Assembly (NCBI RefSeq): GCF_000003195.3
Contig: NC_012876.2
Coordinates: forward strand, 2,925,935-2,989,934
Direction: 5' to 3'
Origin: Sorghum bicolor
Lineage: Eukaryota > Streptophyta > Magnoliopsida > Poales > Poaceae
DNA: 64,000 nucleotides
Positions within the stretch are counted from its first letter, which is position 1. The number at the start of each line of letters is the position of its first letter. Made by a program: the position numbers and the translations under genes. Under the pieces are notes generated by a model. It had not been told where the DNA came from. It saw nothing but the letters and a program-made list of their open reading frames with translations, and did no database searches. Positions 23,558-34,473 of this stretch are shown here, piece by piece.

Positions 23558-23755
23558 TTGCTGAGTGTTTTTTTGTTGACACTCGACAAAGAAGGTCTTT
23601 GCCGAGTATAAAAAAACACTTAGCAAAGATTTTCTTTGTCGAGTGTATTTTTTTTACACTCAACAAAGAAATCTATTTACTGAGTGTTTTTTTATCTCTT
23701 TGCCGAGTGCAAAAAAAACACTCGCCGACCCATTTGACACTCTGCAAAGAGACAC
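23558..23755. repeat. CACTA-type subterminal repeats (TTTGCCGAGTG family)
   Basis: The words TTTGCCGAGTG, CACTCGACAAAG, GAGTGTTTTTTT and AAAAAACACT recur in both orientations at roughly 20-45 bp spacing. In maize and sorghum these are typical subterminal repeats of CACTA elements. No full terminus was found. The array stops where the phytocyanin pseudogene begins, and a similar array lies at 49190-49345 beside the split phytocyanin gene. Confidence 0.6.
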
Positions 23756-23771
23756 ATTCAGGTAGAGATTG

Positions 23772-24157
23772 GTCGCCGCGGTTGCGATCATTGTGGCGGC
23801 GATAGCAGCTATACCGTGGGCAAGCCAGGTGGGTCGTGGGACCTGCAGACCAACCTCACCGCCTGGGCGTCCACCATCGACTTCCACCCGGGCGACCAGC
23901 TGGTGTTCAAGTACGACGCGTCGGCGCACGACGTCGTGGAGGTGACCCAGGCCGGCTACAGCTCCTGCTCGATCGGCGGCGAGCGAGCCCCGTCGCCGGC
24001 GGCACCCACCAGACCGGCAACGACAGCAGCGGCAACACCATTTGTTTCAAATGTGCCCCTCGGCGGCGCGGCGCCGGGGTCTTCTGCAGCCGGTCTCGGC
24101 TCTCTACTTGTCACCGTTGTGTCCCTGCTGTTTGGCCTCACCCTCACCATTGCCTAG
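23772..24157 (+). pseudogene. Phytocyanin pseudogene lacking the copper site
   Basis: The sequence encodes SYTVGKPGGSWDLQTN, a cupredoxin core with HDVVEVTQAGYSSCS, and the C-terminal hydrophobic tail LGSLLVTVVSLLFGL of the family. It lacks the intron of the genes at 7.3 and 11.5 kb, like the related copy on the minus strand at 52 kb. The signal peptide is cut short and out of frame. Compared with the 49-52 kb copy there are two 4-bp duplications (ATCG and GAGC), a deletion of about 115 bp and a 1-bp insertion. The deletion removes the whole Cys-His-Met ligand region, leaving only the first His. The remaining frame is open to the stop at 24157 by compensation, so an ORF persists, but a copper protein cannot be made. 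Confidence 0.8.
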
Positions 24158-27051
24158 CTCGCTGTTTCATTTCCTTCATCAACCATGCAGCATCTCGTAG
24201 TACTACTGTTGAACGAATAATAATGTTCTCTGTTCTAAATATTCATGCCAGTTTAATCTAGAAAATGTATGCAGTAATGAATCGCAGCTCCAATAAAGAG
24301 AGCATGTTAAGAACCAGAGTGGCACCACAAACGTCAAAATGATGGATTCACTCACAAAAAGTTAAAAAAAAATGATGAACATGATACGCAAAACAGGAGG
24401 AAGGTTATCATTTGAGTAGAAAATGATAGATGGTACTTGTGACGAACAAAACCACAGTTCAGCAGCTGAAACAGCACCACGGGAGACATTCCACCCTAAT
24501 GTCTTCAAAATGGCATCTTAGTCTAAAGGGACAAATATCTCATGACAAGCAAGCATAGAAATGTTTTGCCAGGAACCAGCATAACGTACGTGGCACACCC
24601 TACTACGGTCTTCAGAATGCCATCTAATCCGAAAATGCGAAAAGACAAGTTCAACATTAATTCAGTCTCATACGGAACAAAGAGCTTAGTGAACGGCACT
24701 CGTAACCCCCAGAACCAAAGAGGTGAGCTGATTTGTATGCGTCACTGTTATCTTCTCTCACTGGTCAACAACCTGAATCATATAAACAAAACAAGAAATA
24801 ATTGTTAGCACAATTCCAACTGCCTAGGAATCAAATAGATTGGATTTTGATGATAAAATACCAAATGTAATTGGTAAACAAGCCAAACTGGCTTGCAACT
24901 AGAAAATGGATCCCAGGTATATGTGATGTTTAAAGTTCAGAAGTGCTTAACAGTGTTCACAGTATACTTTTTCATAGGTCTAGAGGTTTTTTCTAGTACT
25001 CATTTCATCAGCAGAAATTCATGCAAAGATAAGAGAATAAAACCATCTAATTAACCAAATTGGTAAATTAGTCAAATGCCAGCACCATTGTCCTAATCAA
25101 TTGCAAAGATAAGAGATTTGAACCGTAACTCGTGTTAAAATTGAAGGAGCAATCAGTCATAGCTTAAGAATCATAAAATTGGTACATAGATTCTCTAGTT
25201 TTGTGTAAATACCATCGATTTCTAAGTCCCAGCTCAAAATGGGCATTGCTGAACTAACTTTCTGAAAGAAGATCAAAAAGAAGGCAAACAAAAACACAAT
25301 AAGGTACGAAATGGAAGGATTCACAATTATTTGTGGCTAACTATTATTAAACGCTAAGGTGGCAATATATCCTCCATTATAATTAATGACAGAAATTATT
25401 AAATGCTAGGTGACAATGTCTAACATGTCAACATGTAATTCTGATACGTAATAAAAGGTACAAAAGTACTGTTTCAAACTACAAAACTCCTGAAAATATA
25501 TAAGCATGAAATGCATACATATCACACGAGAGTTGAAACTATGCTAGCAAATATATGAAGTTGGCAAGACTGAATCAGGTCTAAGATAGTTATCTATTCT
25601 AGCAATCCTAAAGAATATAAAGTTTTGTTGCTTGTGTTTATTAAACATTGTGAAATTTGGTTAACTAAATTAGCATAAGCAAAGAGGCTCAGTTGTAGAT
25701 TTAAACTAAAACTAGACCTCACCAAACTAACTATTTAAGAAACAGAGCAAACAAACTAAAAACAGCAACTCCTTCCTTGGATTCAAGCAACAATCAAACA
25801 GATCTGCAGATTCAAAACCTAGCCTAAAAGCTATTAGTAGTAAGCATAGAACTTCTTTTTGTTTGGAAAACAGAAATCTAGGGAACAAAAATGCTATGTA
25901 AAAGCAACGTATTAAACAGGTTCCTAAACACAAAACAAAGACATCGAAATAAAAGCATTTTGTTTGTTAAAAATATAATACAGACTACCAAAGTCACTGC
26001 AAGGCACATAACACATCAAACGTAGGATCATCAAGTATCCTTCTAATAGATGCCTGGAAAATACACTAGATCATTATGGCATTCTAATTTCGAAGGCTCT
26101 TACTATACAAAGATCCGTCACCACATTTATGTAGCCAGTAGATCATAACTATCAGAAACAAGGGAATATGTTAGCGCCTTCACTGCATTCTGCAACCAGC
26201 TTACACACCCAGGACACAAACACATAAAAACTGATCTCTATTTGATCAAGCAACTTCGCATAAACAAGTGACATGTACATGGAAGCCAAGGACTGTCTCA
26301 ACAAAAAATCAACGAGGAACACAGGCATCGAGGACAAGGAGTTGGACAGATGGGGCCCCATGCTTCTTGTTGTGGAGTTCTACAGAATGTGATGTTTCAA
26401 TTATATATAGTATTCATTTGTGTTGAACACTCAGGTTTAGTATCTAGATACACAAGGTATATATAACCCGTAAAAGGCTCAATTGCACAAGTGCAAGTTA
26501 CAACAAAGCCTGAAGTACACGAAACTCAGAATTTGTGAAGTTAAGTTGACAATTGAGAAATGAAATAACCAAAGTAGTTCCTTAAATTCACCGCCTGGTA
26601 ACAACTATTACCAACAATTCAAAAGGAAGTCAATCTGGAGTGTTGAATATACTGTGATGTCCAACAAAAACTTCAAATTTGGTACCTAAGTATATAGAAC
26701 TTATTGAGAAATTAGTCAATACCAAATATAAGTATACACCACATCCTACAGCTACCGGAAGGAACACTACAATTCACCAAACTGATGACCATCAAGCTTT
26801 CTACATATATACGACTAGAGTATGTGCTAATTTCCATGTTCTAAAATTTTGCGAGTAAAGTGAGAGTAATAACTGTTCAACAAATCCAAAAAGAAAATGA
26901 TATGCACACTCTACTGATGCTATATGACAAAATATGCATGCATGCATCAGAGCATACAGATAATCATAGATGATGAAAAACAATAAATGCAGCATAATTT
27001 GATCAAGCAAAAGGTTGTTATAAACAAAAAGCTGTGGAAATCACCAGAAAG
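24158..27051. other. AT-rich intergenic DNA, partly 3' flank of both neighbours
   Basis: The first 100 bp are phytocyanin 3' UTR-like sequence, shared with 30050-30160 and 49550-49660. The remaining 2.8 kb is AT-rich without a recognisable exon, tandem array or transposon end. The right part may hold the long 3' UTR of the minus-strand F-box gene. I see no supportable gene here. Confidence 0.4.
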
Positions 27052-28476
27052 TCAGTTTCTTGGAGCAGCGAGGAACTGAGGCGGCCATGCCAAGGTGTAG
27101 GCATAGATAGGGTCTCCATGCTCCTTGCCATCTTTCATCACCAAGCGCTCCAGCTTGCCGGTCTCCAGATGGAACGAGTAGCGCCCATATCCCCATGTAC
27201 AGATGAACACCTTCCCGGTGCGAGCGTAGTCCATGTCGCTGAGCCAGGTGCAGAGCATCCGCATCATCCTGTCCTTGGGTAGCCCAGGCACGGTGTCGAG
27301 CACTTTGGTCATGCAAATCTCCCTCTGCAGCCACCACCCCCTGTCGCTCCACCTGGACTCTCCTCCTCCTCCACGCACCCAGATCTGCAGACTCACATCG
27401 TCCACGATGGACGCGATGCACAGACGGCCGTCCTCGGGCGTCTCTCCGACGCGGTACTTCTTGAAGCGATCCCCGAGGACGGCAGGCACGGGCATGTAGG
27501 ACAAGTCCATCGTGCGAGGATCCAGCTGGAGCACGCGGCTGGAGTTGCAGATGTGCCAGTAGATGTTGCCAGCGGCGTGCACGCAGCGGGCCTCGAACCA
27601 CCACGGGTCGAAGTCGACGACGACGCCCTCGGCCCTCGGCAGCACGCGGCAGCTGTCGCAGGTGCCGTCGCGGACGGACGCGACCCAGGCGCGCGGGCGG
27701 TCGCCGTCGACGGTGAGCCAGACGGCGTCGAAGGTGAGGCTGCTCGGGTGCGCGCGCGCGAGGACGGCGACGCCAATGACGCACCTTTCGCGGCGCCAGA
27801 GGTCCCCGCGCTCGGGCAGCGCGTCGCGCGGCGGCGGCGAGAGCAGGACGCGGCGGCGCGACGCCGGGTCGACGGCGAGGATGCGGGGCAGGAGCGGCGA
27901 CTTGGGGCGCGAGTGAGGGGTGAGGAGCACGAGGCCGTGGTGGACGTCCTGGATGGACAGGGTGCTGGCGAAGCCCTTGGTGAGGTCGAGGGAGAGGCGC
28001 GGGGAGGCGGCGGCGGCGGCGTCGAGCGGGAGGAAGACGGCGGGGTGGTGGGTCTTGTCCGTCGTCGGCATCGGGGGTGGGCTGGAGGGGCCCTTGGGGT
28101 GGAAGAAGTAGCCGAGGAGCGGCGGCACGCGTGGGAGCGCGAGGGTGGCGGCGCGGCGCCAGCGGTGGCAGGCGAGCGCCGCGCGGAGGAGGTCGGCGGG
28201 CGTGAGGCGGACGAGGATGGCCTGGAGGATGAAGTCCGTGAGGTCGGCGACCGTCGTCGTCGTCGTAGTCTCCATCGCTGGTGCAGGCGCCAACACCCGG
28301 GGGCGAGGGGAAGCGGCAGCGGAGGACGCTAGGGTTTGGTGCTTGCGGCCTCGGGGCGCCATGAGTGATCCGAGACGAGGCGAGCACTGGCTGGTTGTAC
28401 TTGAGGGGAGACTGTCTGGGACTGGGGGAGAGGAGAGAGAGAGAAAAGCAGCGATAGACCGGCAGCTGGAGGTCAC
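27052..28476 (-). CDS. F-box protein with grass-type F-box-associated C-terminus
   Basis: A single-exon minus-strand frame ends at 27052. Three in-frame ATGs are possible: 28476 (474 residues), 28362 (436 residues) and 28275 (407 residues). The F-box, reading LTDFILQAILVRLTPADLLRAA, begins only about ten residues after the ATG at 28275, which is the usual position, so that start or the one at 28362 is preferred. The rest is the Trp- and Asp-rich beta-strand pattern of grass F-box proteins with an uncharacterised associated domain (for example WFEARCVHAAGNIYWH, RGWWLQREI and TWGYGRYSFHLETG). By family it would be the substrate-recognition subunit of an SCF (Skp1-Cullin-F-box) ubiquitin ligase; the target is unknown. 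GC-rich ORFs on the other strand are shadows. Confidence 0.82.
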   Translation of the reverse strand: MTSSCRSIAAFLSLSSPPVPDSLPSSTTSQCSPRLGSLMAPRGRKHQTLASSAAASPRPRVLAPAPAMETTTTTTVADLTDFILQAILVRLTPADLLRAALACHRWRRAATLALPRVPPLLGYFFHPKGPSSPPPMPTTDKTHHPAVFLPLDAAAAASPRLSLDLTKGFASTLSIQDVHHGLVLLTPHSRPKSPLLPRILAVDPASRRRVLLSPPPRDALPERGDLWRRERCVIGVAVLARAHPSSLTFDAVWLTVDGDRPRAWVASVRDGTCDSCRVLPRAEGVVVDFDPWWFEARCVHAAGNIYWHICNSSRVLQLDPRTMDLSYMPVPAVLGDRFKKYRVGETPEDGRLCIASIVDDVSLQIWVRGGGGESRWSDRGWWLQREICMTKVLDTVPGLPKDRMMRMLCTWLSDMDYARTGKVFICTWGYGRYSFHLETGKLERLVMKDGKEHGDPIYAYTLAWPPQFLAAPRN

Positions 28477-28597
28477 TTTCCACTCATCCCTACCCTTTCC
28501 GTACGTTCGCTTCAGGGGTCCAGGCTTTTTGAATTTTGATTGACCGAGAGCCCAAAACCAAAAGGCTTCTCTCCCAACGGTTTTGAAAATTTGCTAT

Positions 28598-28840
28598 TCT
28601 GTTGTTTAGTTCCAAAATTTTTTGCAAAATCGACACTGCAGCATTTTCGTTTGTATTTGACAAATATTGTCCAATCATAGACTAACTAGGCTCAAAAGAT
28701 TTGTCTCGTCAATTCCGACTAAACTGTGCACTTAGTTTTTATTTTTGTCTATATTTAATACTTCATGCATACGTATAAAGATTCGATGTGACAGAGAATT
28801 TGAAAAATTTTGCAAAATTTTTTGGGAACTAAACAAGGCC
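28598..28840. mobile_element. GGCCTTGTTTAG-family MITE
   Basis: The left end is decayed (GTTGTTTAGTTCCAAAATTTT) and the right end is GGGAACTAAACAAGGCC. The interior AGACTAACTAGGCTCAAAAG and TCGTCAATTCCGAC match the copies at 5.9 and 34.2 kb. Non-coding. Confidence 0.7.
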
Positions 28841-28843
28841 TAA

Positions 28844-29190
28844 GGGCATGTTTAGATTGGAGATGAAAATTTTTTGGTAGTCACATCGGATATGTCGGAA
28901 GGATGTCGGGATGAGTTTTTAGAAAGTAATAAAAAAACAAATTACATAGCTCGTTAGGAAACTGCAAGACAAATCTATTAAGTATAATTAATCTGTCATT
29001 AGTATATGTGGGTTACTGTAGCTCTTGGGGCTAATCATGGAGTAACTAGGCTTAAAAGATTCGTCTCGTGATTTTTAACCGATCTGTGTAATTAATTTAT
29101 TTTTTTTATGTATATTTAATGTTCCATGCATGTGTCCAAAGATTCGATGGGATGGATGAAAAAATTTTGGGTGGGAAACTAAACAGGGCC
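28844..29190. mobile_element. MITE with GGGCATGTTTAG ... CTAAACAGGGCC ends
   Basis: The ends GGGCATGTTTAGATTGGAG and GGGAAACTAAACAGGGCC are near-complementary. Two inner pieces resemble the GGCCTTGTTTAG family but the rest differs. It directly adjoins the elements on both sides, so three elements lie end to end. Confidence 0.65.
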
Positions 29191-29193
29191 TAA

Positions 29194-29820
29194 GAGGAAC
29201 TCTAGTGGTCTCTATCTTTTATTTAGGTGTCTTATCCTTATTTTTATTGGTTCAAATTTCTCCTTCCACTCTAGCAGTAGCATACAAAAAAAAAGGACCC
29301 ACAAATTCCTTCCAATAGTCACTGACATATAAGACCTATCTGTCTGTCACTGAGACTTTGGCAATGGAGGGTGCCATTGCTGTTCTTCATGAATCCATTC
29401 CACTGGAGCTCCGTGCGGCGCTGCCGAATGAGAGAGGGAGCATGCGGGTGCACCGTAGGAGAGAGGGAGCATGGGACCGCTGGAAGAGAGAGAACTGGTG
29501 GACGGATTCCATCCGCCCGCCTCGTCTGCATGGTGCCCAAGGAGAGGATTGCAGGGAAGGAGCGGCTCGATATCGCGTGGCCGCTTGGGAGGAGAGCCCG
29601 CAGGGCAGCGGAGGCAACACGCACAAAGGGGAGAGGACTAGTGCCCGTGCAGATGGGGGCCGACTTGTTGGACCTACAGGAATCATGTCAAGGGAGGAGA
29701 TTTGGGTCCCATCCCAAATTGGGGGCCCTAGTAGGGACTTTGCGAGCTTGTTATTTTTGCCTAGACACTCATATTTAGCTATGGGGACTCATCAAAATAG
29801 AAACCCTGCTAGAGTTGCTC
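29194..29820. mobile_element. Tourist-like element with GC-rich cargo
   Basis: The ends GAGGAACTCTAG and CTAGAGTTGCTC are complementary apart from one or two bases and are flanked by TAA at 29191-29193 and 29821-29823. The interior at 29350-29720 is GC-rich and gives ORFs of up to 162 codons in three frames, none with recognisable protein features. It may be captured host DNA. Confidence 0.65.
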
Positions 29821-29959
29821 TAACAAGTATTTTGAAAGCATGCTGAATTATTTGATTTTGCAAATATTATACTTCCTCCGCCAGGGAAAGAATGAAGCTT
29901 TAGGGTCTAGTTTTTGTTCAACAAGAAAATCATATCAACTCTCATAGATCAACATAGTA

Positions 29960-30245
29960 TCAGCTAGCCAATCATTTCCATCCATTCAAGATCATCTAGC
30001 AGCGTCGAATTAAGGTGATGGTGAGGGCACAAGCATCACTGGTCGACATTGCCTAGCTCACTGTTTTATTTCATGGCATTCAACCATGCAGCATCTCTTA
30101 GTACTGTTGAACAAAAATAATAACGAATAACGTCTCTGTTCTAAATATTCATGCCAGACAATTTGCTTGTATGTATCACAAACATGACTCTCAAGTCACG
30201 ACACCGTTAAATATGAAATATATATGACATATAGATAGCGTCACA
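29960..30245 (+). pseudogene. Gutted phytocyanin: 5' and 3' ends kept, body deleted
   Basis: Upstream sequence (AATCATTTCCATCCATT, then GTCGAATTAA) matches the 5' UTR of the split phytocyanin at 52.5 kb. The ATG at 30018 is followed by codons for VRAQAS, the same start as MARAQAS there. After LVD the sequence jumps straight to the last codons of the gene (ATTGCCTAG, stop at 30056) and its 3' UTR. The 3' flank stays homologous to 49440-49660 for about 190 bp more. About 500 bp of coding sequence are missing in between, leaving a 12-codon ORF. Confidence 0.75.
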
Positions 30246-30488
30246 TTGTTGCTATGGAGAACAAGAACGAACATTCTTCTTTTCTCCACAAAAATTGTAC
30301 AGCCATTGAAGGGGCAGCAGTAGTAGCCTCTATATAGTAGGACGCTTACATCAGCAGCTTTACTTCGTTACCAATGAACTACCACATAAGAACAAATAGT
30401 TATACCCAATCAATGGATCAACGACTAGGGGGGGGCTTCAGTTGTGATTAATTCACATGGTGCAAGCGTGGCCAGTCGACCGAAGCAA

Positions 30489-33260
30489 TTACGCAACAGG
30501 AGGGCACGCTTCGCTGTCCTTCGAGGTGTCAACTTCTGATGGCGGCATGAACTGCCACATTGGGTACCCCGGATAGCTGACAAAGGGCATCATCAGCTTC
30601 TGCCCTGCAGCTTGCCCCTGGGCATGGAATGGTGCTAAGGGCGCCTGAGGGAAAGGCGCTGGCATCAGGGTCGGATGAGGCATGTAGGCTGGAGTTGAGG
30701 TCATAAGCTTCATCTGGTGCTCTAAACTCTCCTTCTCTAATTTCAACTTCTGCTTCTCATCACGAAGCTCATCCTTCTCAGCCTGGAATTTAAAGAAACA
30801 AGAACAGTCTGATCATAGGAAAAAAAATAACTTTGTGGCCTCAAGAATATTTTTCCACAGCTGAGTACTTGAGAGTAGTTGAGCCATAGCAGCTACATTG
30901 AACAGTATAATATAATCAACAGTCTGATCAAATTAATAACAAACTCGGACTCTATATAAAGGGTTATCATGGACTGTGAATTTCCCAGAATTACAGATAT
31001 TTCAAAAGTATGATAGCAAATTGTATCCATCATAAAAAAAAATGAAGGGTTTAGACCTGTCATTGGATACCCTAACATGTTCCCCCAAATTCACACCCAT
31101 GTGATTTGGGTCAGGTATGGGTAAGTAGCTTGCTACCCCTAGGATCAAGGGTAAGGTACGGGCCTCCCCATTTCTACCCGTAATCTCCTCTCCTTTCCTT
31201 GTGTCCTTCCAACATAGTTGTTTCTCAGAGATATCACAGGAAACACACGTCCCCTCCATAACAGTCACAACCTGTAGTGCTAAATGTGGCATGGGTAAGC
31301 CTGGGTGTGTTCATACCCTCCCCATTGACAGGTCTAGAAGTCTTTATATGATCAATTCACACTTTGTGCTCAGTTGTGGATAATCAACATATAGGTAACT
31401 AGTTATGTAGTCTGTTGTCAGCCAGGGGCTGATTTGGTGTAAGCTACTGGGAAATGTCTTGGGTGAGCTTTGCAAGAGCAATCACAGTGTATTCATGTAC
31501 AGGCCATAAGCTACCATAAAGCATTGCCAGCCTTAGATAAAGATCTCATATAGATGAACATAAGAGTACTACTGGGAAATGTTATGGATTCCTGAATAAC
31601 ACAGGCATGCTCTCACCATAAAAGGACAATGTATTATATGTGAGTTAACAAAAAATAGCTGAATAACCTTTAGTTCTTTAATCTTTTCTTCAAGGCTACC
31701 ATTAGTTTCCTTGAGCTGCTGTGCTTCTGAACGAAGCTGAATAACCATGCGAGTAGCATCACTTAGGATAGCAGCTTTGTCAGCTTTTACTGGCTTCCCT
31801 GGTTCTAATGTAGACCCCAATTCAAGAAACCTATAAACCACAAGAAACAATTGAAACGTATGTCAATGACATGGCAATCCATCTTTGATACTACAGTGTC
31901 AGCAAAATTATGTCTATGATTTACCTATCATTCAGTTTGTTCCTCCTCATTTTTTCCCTAGAAGCTTTAGATGTTGGCACATCATTGGATCCTGACCTTA
32001 AACTGCAAGTTGCAATAGAGTTACAATTGTAACAATGGTGGCTGCATACAGCAAGACAGTATGAATACTTCTTTTAAGCCGTAGAGTGAAATAACAGACA
32101 CACCGTTTATTGCTGCCAGGCTCCTTGAAGACATCATTGGGCTCCTTGAAGACATCATTTGTGTTCACATAGCTGCCCACTTCCACACTGTAAAATAAGG
32201 GGAAGATCAATTAGCAGTTCCAATTGTACATGAACTTATTTTTTCCCCATTTGCAAGTACCTAATTAATTTCAACCAAATAACCGAACATCATTCATCGA
32301 TGAAAGTAATAATCAGAAAACTAGCTAAATGTAAGGCATTGAACTCTGCCCATATGGAGTAGGCTGCTTTCAGTAAAGCAAAAAGGGGTCAAACAACATG
32401 ATACTGCAAATTACTCCCAAATTAACATCGTAGCAGCATCAGCATATACATGACAGACAGGAAACTATATCTTTGGCTCTGCAGTGGTGTATTACGATTC
32501 CATCCATGACCCAGCATCACACCCCATCGCTCGCACTCATACTCGTCATCAGATTGGTAACACAATCCCCCATCAATTAAGTCGCCAACATAAAACAGTG
32601 TACACTAGAGCAGACCATCTCAATTGTTTGGGCAAATCACTGGTCATCATCACATATGATCCATCCATTGCACAGCATAAACATAGTCGCGGAAACACGA
32701 GAACAAATCTTCCAAGACAAGTTATCTTGCAGCACGCAAACTCAGCAGCCTTATTTTTTGAGGGAACCATTTTTGTCTTTTGGGAACTCTAATCTAATTT
32801 AACCAATAGAAAAGCAGCCTCGGCAAGTTTATAGCACAAATAGAATAACAGACCGGAAGATCTGCAGCATAAAGCAACCACCTCTCCGGATCAGATGCCT
32901 CCCGGCGCATGCATCTACTACCCGAGATAGACGCCCCCAAATCCCAAAAAAATAATTCATCCGCCCGTCGAGATTCCACGATACTAATCGCAGAGATACG
33001 GAACGCAGCGGCCAAGGAACCGATCGCCAGGAACCTACGCTAAACAAAGCATCCGCGCCTTTCGGAACTAGAAAGGGGGCGTGGAGGGGGAGGGAGGAAT
33101 CGATCGGTCAATTCGGGTGGGCGGACCTGGGGTTGGAAGACGACGGGGACGCGTCCCACGGGAAGGCCCCGCAGGCCGCGGCCGGGAGGTCGTCGAGGAT
33201 GCCGCAGTCGAGGAACCAGTCGTCGCCGGTGCCACCGCCGCCGTCCGGGGGGAGAGACAT
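30489..33260 (-). CDS. bHLH transcription factor, group IVc (ILR3/PRI type)
   Basis: Five exons on the minus strand, 33260-33127, 32187-32104, 32002-31925, 31830-31668 and 30782-30489, join in frame to 250 residues. The N-terminus has the acidic WFLDCGILDDL motif. The basic region TSKASREKMRRNKLNDRF lies at about residues 83-100, with Glu89 and Arg92/93 for E-box contact. It is followed by the helix-loop-helix (LELGSTLEPGKP, KADKAAILSDA) and a leucine/Glu-rich coiled coil at about 140-180. The tail GQKLMMPFVSYPGYPMWQFM and final CPPVA are the signature of group IVc. In Arabidopsis and rice these factors activate iron-deficiency genes as heterodimers and are turned over by HRZ/BTS ligases; that role is by family. 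An open frame extends upstream to 33617, but the ATG at 33260 fits the family start. Exon 2 holds a 21-bp tandem duplication. Confidence 0.93.
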
Positions 33261-34240
33261 CGCCACCGCCGCCGCCGCCGCCGAAGAGACCTTTTGGGGA
33301 CTAATAACAAAATTCGTGGATCTTTTTGGTGCCTCGCGTCGCGGACCCGAGATTAGGAAGGCGGGCCGTGCTGTGGCTGACAGGTGGGCCCGGGTGCGTT
33401 TCGGGTTTAGTGTGTGGTTGGTGGACGGCGAATTTGTCTTTGCGTGTTTTTTTTTTTTTGTTTCTTTTTCATGTGGCCGCTGGAGAAGAAGATAGGAGGA
33501 GCAGGTGAGGAGGGTGACGTGGCGTGGCGTGGATGGAGGAGAGCCAGCGAGGATGAAGGCCGCCAAGGGGGGGGGGGGGGGGGGGGGAGTGCGAGTGGGA
33601 CCCACTTGGCTTGCCAATACTAGTAAGCTAGTACTAACATGATTTGACTGAAATCCCCAAAAAAATTACTTGATTTGAATGATGGACACTTTAAGTTAAC
33701 AAATAATGGAGGCATGGACCCATGACAGCGATTTTTTTTTTCACAACAATAACATCCATGCCACCGTCACCATTGCCTTTGATCTGGCTTGCCTATTCAC
33801 ACTGGCAAAATTGTGATTTTTTTTGGCAATTTTTATTTAAAGAAGTAAAATAATCTTGTATGAGAGTTCTTGCAAGAGGGGCAACCCTATCATTTGAATG
33901 AAGTGTAGACAAATACCTAATATGGAGTGACAATAAAGAGACCCATCTATCTACAAAATTCTATTTGTTCAATAGACCTTTGTCAATGGAAAATAAAATG
34001 TAATTAGACAAATTAGTGATTTAGAAATGGGAATGGGCTAGAACCTTGGGTTCTTCCTTATAAAATTAATGGTCTTTTCATTCTAATACTTTATCTGAGA
34101 GTTCTCAGTATTTAGCAAAGTTGTTCCTATCTAACGGAAGGCTCCTGGATCAAATGACAAAGACATTGTTTGTGGAGAAAGAGGTGGCTTTTTCCGGATG
34201 AATGCTAGTGGCCGGAGCACGGACCATCGCTCCCAATTTA
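33261..34240. other. Promoter side of the bHLH gene and intergenic DNA
   Basis: The first 360 bp are GC-rich and form the 5' UTR/promoter of the minus-strand bHLH gene, including a run of 21 G at 33567-33587. The rest is AT-rich with no gene seen. Confidence 0.5.
33567..33587. repeat. Run of 21 G in the bHLH promoter region
   Basis: An uninterrupted G homopolymer about 310 bp upstream of the bHLH start codon; it is a C-run on the gene's sense strand. Length in such runs is unstable and prone to sequencing error. Confidence 0.9.
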
Positions 34241-34473
34241 GGCGTGTCTAGTTAGCGAAAATTTTTAGGTTTGGCTACTATAGTATTTTCATTTGTAATT
34301 GGCAATTATTGTCCAATCATGGACTAACTAGACTCAAAAAATTAGTCTCACAAATTACAGACAAACTATACAATTAGTTATTATATTTTTTATCTATATT
34401 TAAGGCTCTATGCATGCGTCCAAAGATTCGATGTGACGAAAATCTTGAAAATTTTTGGAAACTAAACAAGGCC
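34241..34473. mobile_element. GGCCTTGTTTAG-family MITE
   Basis: The right end ACTAAACAAGGCC is intact; the left end GGCGTGTCTAGTTAGCG is decayed. The interior TCCAATCATGGACTAACTAG and the CATGCGTCCAAAGATTCGATG word match the other copies. Non-coding. Confidence 0.7.

Noticed and set aside
24260..27040. Possible multi-exon gene in the AT-rich stretch
   Set aside because: No run of exon-like codons, splice pairs or protein motif could be put together on either strand.
27553..28332. A 259-codon plus-strand ORF opposite the F-box gene
   Set aside because: It is an Arg/Glu/Gly-rich antisense shadow of GC-rich coding DNA; the minus-strand frame has the F-box.
33108..33617. An N-terminal extension of the bHLH protein to 33617
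   Set aside because: The upstream frame is open but has low-complexity Pro/Lys content and includes the G-run; the family start matches the ATG at 33260.
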